A DNA stretch of 64,000 nt, taken from Neurospora tetraspora (taxonomy: Eukaryota; Ascomycota; Sordariomycetes; Sordariales; Sordariaceae). The translations under genes were made by a program, and so were the position numbers. The stretch lies in NCBI RefSeq assembly GCF_033439725.1, contig NW_026944388.1, forward strand, positions 2,542,001 to 2,606,000, given 5' to 3'. Every line of letters begins with the position of its first letter. Positions within the stretch are counted from its first letter, which is position 1. Positions 47,850 through 57,584 of this stretch are shown here, one piece after another. The notes beneath the pieces were generated by a model. The model did no database searches. It saw only the letters and a list, made by a program, of their open reading frames with translations, and was not told where the DNA came from.

Positions 47850-50800
47850 ATATATAAATTAAATATATTATAACCCTTAAGAAGAAAATTAATTATAACC
47901 CTATCTATAATGTTTCTACTTAAAAAAACCTATATATGTTTTTAAAGAAGGAATATAATAATAATATTTAAATTATTAAACGTTCCGCCCTTACTAATTT
48001 TAAACGTATATAATAAGGTGCTACCGAAACCGTTCGTATATTTTACGACCGTTTCTATACCAAAGAATTTAACTTATCCTACGAATAATTAAAATATTCG
48101 CGCATTTTATAATAAATTAACCGCCTACGTCCTTATTTATATAGCGGCGTTTTATTAGCGAATAATATTAATATACTAACCGAAGCGGTAGCGTATATAA
48201 AATAATTAAAAAGCTTAGAAATTTTAAAATCGATAATACAATATTAGCGCCTTTAAATACCGTATCCTTATTTATTTTTTCCCTCTTCTCTTCCTACCCC
48301 TATTCCTACTTCTACTTCTATATTTAGTCCTAATTTTAGTAATTTCTCTTATCCTCTTCCTATAACTTCCACTAATCCTAATATTATTTATTATTATTAT
48401 AATTAATTTAAATATATATACGGTTAATACTAGGTAATAAAGCTGTATAATACTTACTATCAATATAGTAAACCTAAACATTCGGCCTTCTCTTATATTA
48501 AATATATTTATCATAATTATAATAAACTAAGCTATATATTATATTAATACCCTATTCCCTATAGTACCCTAATCTAAGGCGTAAATATTAAACTAATAGC
48601 ACCGGTAAGAATTACGACTACTTCGGCCTAAAGAAGCGCGGATATATTATAATTATATTTAAATATAAGATTATTAATAAAAATATATAGAAATTAGTAG
48701 AAAATTTATAGTTTAATAAATTCTAACATAGAACTAAACTTTATTAAAAAGTATTTACTTCCGTCGGATATTAAAATAAAATTAATAAATTACTATCTTA
48801 TTAATTTCTCTCTCTAACCCGTTCTCGTACGTAGTTCGAGTACCTATTTTATTAAAATATATAACCCCTATAATATTAAATAGAAAAACAGGATTATGTT
48901 TATAATTATTAATTCCTTTAATATAAATTCTATCCTCGGTTACCCCTAATTATACGAATATAATTTCAAAATTAATTAGCGTTAGAAGAAATTCTAATTT
49001 TAAATCAAAATATAAAAATTAAAAACGAATAAAGAATTGACTAAGGATATTTACGAAGTTATAATATTTTTTTTACAGCCTACAATAGGATTTAATCCCT
49101 ATTCTAAATTTAAAAAGAATATTAAAATCTATTAATAGTTTTAACCTTCCGCTATATTCGACCTTCCTTTTCGAAATTCTCCCATCTTTATATGTAGAGT
49201 TTTTAACCCTATTAAATATTCCGAATTTGCCTAATATTTTTTCTAATATATTTATTCCTATATCTTCTAATATATCCCCGGATAAACTTTTTAAAACTTT
49301 TAGGATTATATTAAACGGAATTTATTTATTATTAAAGCCCTTATTAGAACTAGTAATTCCGAAGCTGCCTATCGCCAAACCTAAAGAAAAGGAAATAGTT
49401 ACCGCCGAGCCAACAATCCTTCCGGAATATAAAGAATTTTAATAAGTATTCGAAGCGTCGGCTATACTCCTATTATAATACGACCGTTTAGAATATTATA
49501 TTAATTTAATCGAAGGAAAATCTATTCTTTAAGGCCCTATTTATGTATTTAATATTAAAAAACTAGAAATACTCCGGGAGTAATTAGCGGAAACGTTATA
49601 TAAAGAATAAATTCGTCCGTCTATTAACTTAGTAAGGGTTCTTATTATTTTTATTCCGAAAAAAAGGAAGTAAATTAAAATTATACATCGATTACTATAT
49701 ATGTAATAAAATAATAAAGAAGAATTATATGATGTTACTTCTTATTTAAAATTATTTAGATTAATTATCGTTAATAAAGATTTTTATAAAATTAAATTTA
49801 AAGGACGTATATTATTATATTGGGATTAAGTAAGAAAATAAAGAGAAAGTAGTATTTTGTATAAAGTACAAATACTATAAATTGTTAATTATATTAATAA
49901 AATTAGTTAATATTCCTACTATTTTCTAAATATATATTAATAATACGTTAGTAAGCCTAATTAATACCACTTATATCGTTTATTTTAATAATATTATAAT
50001 CTATAGTAAGAATGAAAAAAACTATTGTAAATATATTAAAGAAATTCTCTAATGTTTATACGAACGTAACCTATATATTAATTTAAATAAATATAAATTT
50101 TATATTAAGAGGATTTCGTTTTTAAGTTATATATTTTCGACCGAAAGTATTTTAATAAATTTAAAGAAAGTTGTAATAATTATAAATTAGGAAGCCCCGA
50201 AAAGTATTTATAATATTTAAATATTCTTAAAATTTATAGGGTTCTATCGACGGTTTATAACATCCTATTCTAAAATTATGATTCTATTAATAAATTTATT
50301 AAAGGGAGAAAAATAGAAACCGTTCGAATTATTAAAACTAATTAAAATAACGTTCGAAAAATTAAAGTGACTATTCTAAGAGGCACCGATATTACAATAC
50401 TTTAATCTTTCTTTACCAATCCAAATAGAAATAAATACGTCCAATTTTATAATTAGCATAATATTAATATAATTATATAAAATATATTAGTATCCTATTA
50501 TATTCTTTTCTTGTAAAAATTCCCGGAAAAAACGTACTATAGCGTTAATAATAACGAATTATTAATAATTATAAGCGCGCTAGAAATCTAGAAATAATAT
50601 TTATTATATACTAATGAACCGTTCTTTATTATTATAAATTATTTAAACTTCTAATATTTTAAAAGTAAGGATAGGGTTAGTACGTAGTAAAGTCAGTAAA
50701 TATTAGAATTAGTAATGTATAATTTCGTTATCAAATATTAAGCGGGGAAATTTAATCCGGCGGACAAATTATTGCAGAAACTATAATTATACAAAATTAT

Positions 50801-52815
50801 TAAAATAATTAAAGAAGATTATCTTTTAATATAAAATATTAAAGAAAGTAAAAAAATAAAAAATAATACAGAATGGGGTTATACTAGATAATAATATAAA
50901 AATGGTATTATTAATTAGTCGGGAAACGTAGAAAACGGCGGCGGAGAAGAGAGAATAGTATAAAAATAGTAAAGAAAACAAATCGGTTTAAGGATTAAAT
51001 CGGGAGAATAATAATTAGAAAGGGGAATATAGGAAGCATAATACTAACGAAAATAAAGAATTATTAAGGGAATATAGGGGTCTAAATAAGGACGAAGGGA
51101 TACCGAAGAAAAATATATAATTTATAAATAAAGTCGCCGCAAATTATAGAAGAAGGGTAAATAACATCGTCGTTAATCGTATAAAAATATATATAATAAT
51201 TATAAGGCTATAAAAGGAAAGTAAGTAATTTCCTTTACTAAATTAATAATTAGTAGAAATATAGAGAATAAATCCTTTTATATTGGAGGAAGCGTAGAAG
51301 GAATTAAAAAGAAGGTAGAAAGTAAAAAATAAAAAAATAGGAAAAAATAGAATATTATATTATTATTACCAAATTTATATATTAGAGAATATATAATTGG
51401 AATTCGTTTATACTTACCATAATAGTATTATAACCGGATATTTAAAATAGTAGAAAATATTTAAAAAGATTAATTAATATTATTACTAGCCTATTATTGC
51501 TACCAATATAGGAAACTACGTCCGCTAATATCTAATATATTAGAAAGCCAAACTTCAAAATTACAAATTATATAGGCTCTTCGTATTATTACCTATTCTA
51601 ACGGTACTATAGCAAAATATTTCCTATAATTTTATTATGGGCTTACTTAAATTTTATAACCCTATATCTAATCGTATTTATAACAGCGTCCTAATTATTA
51701 TCGACCGCTTTATTAAATTCGTATTCTATATCCTAACGTAAAAAATAATTACCGTATAATAATTCGTATACTTATTTTAGCAAATGATATTCCGGCCGTT
51801 TAAATTCCTAAATTCTATTATATTTAATAGAAAGAACCTTTTTACAAATAATTTTTAAAAAAACTTATTATAAATTATTAATTATTTGACGCTATTTAAA
51901 TATTACTTAATACCTGTAAACGAATGGATAAACGGAATAATAAAATTAGAATTTAGAATTATATTTATAGATTTTTTATAATTTAGAATAGGTAAATTAG
52001 GCCGAAAAGTTAATAATAACGGAATAAATTTATAATAATTACTTTTATATTACTATTAGTAAATTATTATCCGAGCTACTCTATAATTATTACCTACGCA
52101 GTCTAATCGATCTAAATCGAGGTCGTAGAAACGTACTCCTTACGGCAGCTACCGAAAGGGTCGCGGAATTAATTAAGGGACGAGCCGCTATCGCTAAAGC
52201 GTTAGAGAAAGTTAATAAGGATTACGCGAAATAATATAATAAATTGTATAAACCTAAGGAATTTAAAATTGGTAATTAAATCCTCTTTAATACGAAGAAC
52301 GTTAAATAATGAAAGCCTAATATTAAATTAATAAATAAACTCTTAGGGCCTTTCTAAATTATTAAAATTGTTAGCAAGAAGAAAATAGCCTACCGTTTTA
52401 CCCTTTTAGAACGCTATCATATTTATTTAATATTCTGTATTACTTTATTAGAACTGTACTACGGCGATCCTAAAGTAGTAGTACCACAAAGAGAAGTAGT
52501 AAACGTTGAAGACGATTTCGTATAGTATAAAGTAGAAACGATTGTAAAATATCGAAGGTTGGGAGCGAATCGGTAATATTAAATAAAATAGAAAGGGTAT
52601 TCGGATAATAATAACGAATAAGTATTATAAAAGTGTGATGGCATTTGTGGGATGCATCTGTTATTACAACTATATAAGACCACTTGAGCGACCGAATTGC
52701 CAGCTTCGGTTACTTGTACCCTTTTGTGGGGACACGGGCTGGTTAGTGTAGTGGTCTGCCAGCACCGTGACAAAAAGGATTTGAATTGTCCGGAATTATT
52801 AAAGGAGTATAAATT
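47850..52815 (+). pseudogene. gag-pol of Gypsy copy 1, RIP-destroyed
   Basis: No intact frame remains, but landmarks are collinear. A zinc-knuckle position lies at about 48505-48560. Reverse transcriptase starts near 49620; its active-site motif reads YFNN at 49981-49992 where YLDD is expected, both Asp codons now AAT. The RT-RNase H connection KFIGFYRRFI is at 50230-50259. Integrase shows the NFIMGL segment at 51628-51645 (first catalytic Asp now Asn) and VIIDRFIKF downstream. The C-terminal GPF module is at 52346-52354. A chromodomain-like end (KVETIVKYRRLG, later CPELLKEY) is broken by the 139-bp insertion. Together this supports a chromovirus-type element, dead in this copy. Confidence 0.85.
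52634..52772. mobile_element. 139-bp solo-LTR-like insertion in chromodomain
   Basis: Begins TGTGATGGCA, ends CACCGTGACA, and is flanked on both sides by AAAAG (52629-52633 and 52773-52777). Removing the insert and one AAAAG restores reading continuity across the chromodomain coding sequence (WVLEK-like text, then DLNCPELLKEY). TG...CA ends with a 5-bp duplication are typical of a solo LTR or a small LTR-derived element; TATATAAG inside could be its promoter. Its base composition is normal, unlike the RIP-mutated host around it. Family unknown. Confidence 0.75.
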
Positions 52816-52829
52816 AAGGGAATTATAGA

Positions 52830-54852
52830 AGAAGAAAGCCGAAGGGGGCCTGGTAATTAGGTTAATAAAAGTAAACTAAATAGGTTAATAGGAAGAAGTT
52901 AAAACAATTAGCGATTATAATGTATTAATAATTATAGAGTATTAGTAATTACAATATATTTAGAGTATTGAACCATTATGACGTATAAAGTAGTACACGA
53001 TTATAATATATAGAGTATTAGATAATGATAATATATAATGTATTAAATTAGAATTAAAAGAATTATATTGAATAATTATAATGTATAATATATGAGACTA
53101 AAATTAGGGGAATTATATTAAGAAGACGGGCGATAGCGTATAAATAGAAGGAAGAATAGTTACTTGAAGAACTATAGAGGATAACGAACTAGGAAATATA
53201 ATAGCGCGCTGGTATCTAATCATCGATTATCTATTAGGCTAATATTCCTCTTCCTAAACGATAATATTACTAATAAAGTAAAACCAGAAAATTATAGAAG
53301 TAAAAGGCTAAGTATTATAATAACCGCCCAATCTAACCCTTAAATCCGAATCCAAATTATTTAAATCTTACCCTCGTCCATCATTGTATTATTAACTGCC
53401 AATACTAACGTATTCCTATCGTAGGGCTAAAGGGACGCCTCGATAGGCAATAAACGGCGAATATCGGCGTATACCGAATTTATAACCTAAAAAATATCCG
53501 CCAAACCGACCGCACCTACAAAAGCAATAGGAACTACTAAAAAAGCAGGAATTATAGCGTCGAATTATTTGCCGTGAAAAGTACGAATAATAGTAAGGGT
53601 AACCTAACTAATAGGGCGGCTATTAATAAAATAATAGAAATTATAACGCTCTATCTATTCGTAGAAGCGGCGGCTATAAAATTCGGAAGGTACTAGAAGA
53701 AAGATATAAAAGCGTTCGTAAAGAATATAAATTCTAATTACTAAAGTATTAACGGAATCGTGGAGGGTAATAATAAGGGTAAGCGCAATATTATCTATAT
53801 CTCCCATATAACCAGCAATTACGTTCCTCTAGAACGTAACCACGCAATCGTAGAAGACCGGAAGGAAATTGTAAAAGCGCCGATTTAAAATCTTAGAATA
53901 CACTAAATACGTATTATTACTTAGAAAAATAGTTTTATTAGCACTAATATTAATAGAAAAAGAATAGAAACTTAATAGACTTTATTAAGTATAAACGAAA
54001 TAATTTACGGCTAAAACTATAATAATATTGGTAACGTTAGGGGGTAAATCGGTAATGGCACTCGCAACCTCCTAAAAAAAATATAAAGTAAATTATAAAT
54101 AGTATTATTAAATAATTAATATAAAAAAAACAAAGCGGAGAAGAAAAGTATTTACTAAAATTAAGGGTAATCGGGCCTAATAAAAAGAGCTAAATCATAA
54201 AGGGTATACCAATCAGCAAGGCTTAAAAAGGTAGTTATAATAATAATATAAATAAGTATTTAAATTATACGAAAGAAGGAAGGAAAAAAGGAGGAGGAAA
54301 AGAAGGGAAGGAAGAAGGGTTCTTATAATTAGAATTAAGAATATAAAATAAGGTAGAATTAAAATAAATAATCGAAATATAAGAGTACGAACGTTAATAA
54401 AAAACTTTTAAATAAATTAATTCTAAATAATAAAATATAAGAAAAGTAGTAAAGGAAAGTAATAAAAGGGAATAAAGGAAAGGCGGAAAGGATGATTTAA
54501 AACGAAAAGATGATTAATAAGTATTGAAATAGTAATGGGGGAGGCAAAATATAATAAGATAGAGGGCGGTTAATCTAAACCTAGGATGGCGGCTAGTAAA
54601 AAATAGGGAAATAACGGACGGTAAGTAAAAAACGGTCGAAGCTAACGGAAAAATAGAATTAATAGGTATTAAATAATAGGTTAATATTAGTAGAGAAGTA
54701 AAGAAAAATAGAGAAAGTAACGTTTCAACGACGGTATATTCGGTTATAAAAATAAATTATAAAGGAATAGTAAAGAAAAATACTAGTAAAGAAGTTACCA
54801 ACGGAGGGTATTTATAAATTTCTAAAATAAAAACCTAAAGGAGGAGGAATTA
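52830..54852. other. Unassigned 3' segment of Gypsy copy 1
   Basis: About 2 kb between the chromodomain end and the 3' LTR. It is RIP-mutated and has no recognisable domain. It is long for a Gypsy 3' non-coding region, so it may hold a further destroyed frame. Confidence 0.5.
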
Positions 54853-55141
54853 TATCAAATCGCTAAAAACCTATTAAATATTAAACCTGTACTAATACCT
54901 AAGAGCGCTAATATCCGTATAATATAGCGCCGCAATATAGCGTCAGAACGGTTCGGAGCTGTCGTAGACTTAGCTACTACAAAATAGAACTTACAATGAT
55001 ATAAATAATTGGTCGAATTCGCCTCCAAAATTATTAGGGTTAACTATTAATACATCTTTAATCCTCCCCTTACCTTAACGTCCCTACGTACTTACGCTAT
55101 CCGTAGGCACCTCAACCTACCTTCCTCCACAATTCTAACAA
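54853..55141 (+). repeat. 3' LTR of Gypsy copy 1
   Basis: 289 bp from TATCAAATCG to TTCTAACA. It aligns over its full length to the 5' LTR; nearly all differences are transitions. Confidence 0.92.
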
Positions 55142-55462
55142 TTAACGGGCGTTGGATTAGGGCGTGAGGAACTGTTGGCGGATTTTCGAGGTGTGCGAGG
55201 TATGGCGTAGTGGATAGGGGATGTAGTAACGAGAGGATAGTCCGATAGGGAGATAGAGGGAGACGATGAAATTAAGGGGGTTTGAGTGTAATTAAGATTG
55301 ATTGTACGTAAAGATGGGTATAATTATCGATATTATTGACTTAAGTTTAGGAAGCAAGCAGTTGAGTGCAAATGGTTGGTGTATATTCAGAGTGTTGAAC
55401 AGTGCGGGGAATTGGGCTGCATATAACTAAAAAAAAATATGCTGTTGAATAGATCTATATTG

Positions 55463-55593
55463 ATTTGCCAGTAAAATAGCGGTGTGGGGAGGTACCCCCT
55501 ATTTCGGGTACGAATTAATAGTCGTATACGAGTTAATGGTCCTGACTAGTGGCCCGCCCGCTAGTTAGAGGTCGATTTTGTAGACCTGACGAG
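55463..55593. repeat. Right terminal inverted repeat of Fot/pogo element
   Basis: Partner of the left repeat in inverted orientation, ending GACCTGACGAG before the TA duplication. Confidence 0.9.
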
Positions 55594-55595
55594 TA

Positions 55596-56302
55596 AGGAA
55601 CAAAGGGAAATACCCGGAAAGAACGTCGATACGCTGACGACAGTGTGCGGATGTATGTAAGTCATTCCGTGCCATTCCCCATTCCCTCTCTGCATCTCTG
55701 CGCCGCAAAACTCTACTACATACGCCGTACGGTAGTATCTAGCACGGTACTGTAGGATAGCTAGGTTCGCTAGGGTACCTGGGTACCTACGAAGGTGCCT
55801 GAAAGGGCTGAGAATGTAACTTGTAAGCGCGTTACAACCAATAGGAAGCATGATGATTGGTGTGCCCTTTCCCTTTCTGGTCGGTGATGGACAAGCCCCC
55901 CTCCTACAATGTTTTTCCTTGCCGTGGGTTGTGGGCGGTATTACTGTACACTCCGTGTACCGAAGACCGTGTAGGTGGTATGGATGTCTTCTTTGTTTGG
56001 AGTTGCACTGGTCGGCGAGGTTTGTGGCAGAGGTAAGCTGCATTGGGGTGCTTGGTATGGCTTGACCGTCTTGAGTGCGAGGCTGTGGGAAGGGGAGGGG
56101 TGGTGAGGTATGCACTGGACGATACATATAAGGGCTGGATGGAACCCTCAAAGAGATGGAATGTGTTTTTGGGAGAAAGTTGGATTTGTCAGGTTTCTGT
56201 TGTGTTTTGTTGTTTTTATTCGGGATATCGTGGATGCAGAATCTTGAGTTGCTTCATCACTTTACTACTACCATTCACATCGTTCAACAACTACAAACAA
56301 CG
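55596..56302. other. Intergenic region before ABC transporter fragment
   Basis: About 700 bp of normal composition between the right TA duplication and the start codon of the transporter fragment. It may retain the old transporter promoter. No gene is supported. Confidence 0.55.
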
Positions 56303-57281
56303 ATGGGTATCTCCAACCCATCCTCCGGGAACAGCACCGAAGTCGAGCGGAAGAATCCCATCGTCGAAGGCATTGACATCGAACAACATGCCGTTGCCGA
56401 ATCCCATCCCGTCAACACCACGGTGAAGAACATCAGCTGGACGGGCGTCACGGTAACAGTCAAGGACAGAGAGACGAAGGAACCAAAGAACATTGTCGAC
56501 AATGTGGAGGGTATCGTAGAAGCCGGTACGGTTTTCAGTTCCCTCTCCACCCACCTCACTCAATAGCCCATCCACTAACATCTGTTTTCTTCCCTTTCTC
56601 AGGCGAGATCCTAGCCCTAATGGGCCCCTCAGGCTGCGGAAAAACCACACTCCTCAACTTCCTCGCCTCCCGCCCGCTCCCTTCCTCCTCCGGCGGCGGC
56701 ACCACCACCTCCGGCTCCGTGCTCATCAACGGCCAACCCACTCCCACCTCCACCTTCCGCGAGATCACCCGCTTCGTCGAAGGCATCGATATTGAATAAT
56801 ATGCCGTTGCCGAATCCCATCTTCTTAATACTATAATTAAAAATATTAGTTGGAAGGGCGTTACGGTAACGGTCAAAGATAGAGAGACTAAGGAACCGAA
56901 GAAGATTGTCGACAATGTGGAGGGCATCGTAGAAGCTGGTACGTTTTTCACTTGACTTCCTCTTGTTGAACCATACGGAGGAGGTGATCACTGGAGACGA
57001 CGATGTGGTGGTGAATGTCTTGATTGATTGAAGAGAGAGCAAGAGAACAAAGGAAGAAGGAGGACAAAGTCCGACTTATATACAGGGTAGCCATGTGTGG
57101 ATCGTATCCACTAATGCCAAGGAAGCCAAGACATGGTGATGGCTTCAACACTCCCCAATCCACTGACACTCTTCTTCCATCAGGCGAGATCCTAGCTCAA
57201 GCTAAAGAAGCCAAGAAAAGGAAAACAGAAAACCGTGGTACAAGAAGAAGCGTAAGAGGAATGGGGAAGGCAGGTCGCTGA
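56303..57281 (+). pseudogene. Truncated ABCG-type transporter, internally duplicated
   Basis: Exon 1 (56303-56525) begins MGISNPSSGN and carries the pre-Walker segment (SWTGVTVTVKDRETKEPK, IVDNVEGIVEAG). A 77-bp intron (GTACGG, CAG) joins in phase to exon 2, which gives EILALMGPSGCGKTTLLNFL with an intact Walker A. After FREITRF the sequence runs into a second copy of exon 1 (56774-56940), and a TAA stop (56797-56799) sits where copy one has CAA, so the open product is 139 residues. Beyond it a second intron-like stretch leads to EILAQ and then unrelated basic residues up to the stop at 57279-57281. A full ABCG half-transporter has about 600 residues or more; signature, Walker B and membrane segments are absent. 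It is probably non-functional. Origin: rearrangement plus RIP. Confidence 0.8.
56361..56940 (+). repeat. 167-bp direct duplication within ABC pseudogene
   Basis: Copy A 56361-56527 and copy B 56774-56940 align without gaps at an offset of 413 bp. Copy B differs mainly by C-to-T and G-to-A changes concentrated in its first half, including the CAA-to-TAA that creates the stop. Confidence 0.85.
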
Positions 57282-57584
57282 GAATCCCTAATCTAATGTC
57301 GAAGTGAGGCTATCCTCACGTCGCGCTTAAGCTAAACCTGCGCGATCGTTTGCGTTTGCTCGACGACCTACCCTTCCTTTCTGCTAATTTTACAGCAAAA
57401 TTTCACCTGTTTTCCGCAAGCTTGCTCCCGTCGCAAACCTTCCTCCCGCAACTTTCCCCCCACAACCTTCCTCCTGCAACCTTCATCTTGCAACGCTGCC
57501 GCTGGAAGACGACCTCGCCATTCTATCACCTCGCAACCTTCTCGTAATCGCGATAGCTTCCCAAACAGATCCCTCCCAAATCTT
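57282..57584. other. Short spacer
   Basis: About 300 bp between the transporter remnant and the next broken gene. It is CT-rich on the plus strand near 57.4-57.5 kb, as in a promoter or leader. Nothing else is seen. Confidence 0.5.

Larger units (their letters stand above)
46825..55141 (+). mobile_element. Gypsy-type (chromovirus-like) LTR retrotransposon, copy 1
   Basis: 8,317 bp bounded by two 289-bp LTRs. Flanks GTTAA (46820-46824) and ATTAA (55142-55146) form a 5-bp target duplication with one G-to-A change. A purine-rich AAAGGAGGAGGAA just before the 3' LTR is the polypurine tract. The order gag-like, reverse transcriptase, RNase H, integrase, chromodomain on the plus strand is that of Gypsy/Metaviridae elements. 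RIP has placed stops throughout. I see no clear tRNA primer-binding site after the 5' LTR. It interrupts the Fot/pogo element and carries a 139-bp insertion. Confidence 0.93.
43982..55593 (-). mobile_element. Fot/pogo-type DNA transposon, split by nested insertion
   Basis: Long terminal inverted repeats start CTCGTCAGGTCTACAAAATC at both ends and are flanked by TA (43980-43981 and 55594-55595), the target duplication of the Tc1/mariner-pogo superfamily. Removing the nested Gypsy element and one copy of its duplication leaves about 3.29 kb. The interior is RIP-mutated and carries a minus-strand transposase relic. The outer roughly 90 bp of each inverted repeat are nearly identical and hardly mutated. 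The element must be older than the retrotransposon it hosts. Confidence 0.9.

Noticed and set aside
52741-52791. tRNA-like A box (TTAGTGTAGTGG) and B box (GGATTTGAATTGTCC)
   Set aside because: The apparent B box lies in the host chromodomain sequence beyond the AAAAG duplication, and no acceptor or anticodon stem folds, so neither a tRNA nor a SINE is supported.
55561-56151. 196-codon minus-strand frame
   Set aside because: It begins inside intergenic DNA, runs into the transposon inverted repeat, and has no domain.
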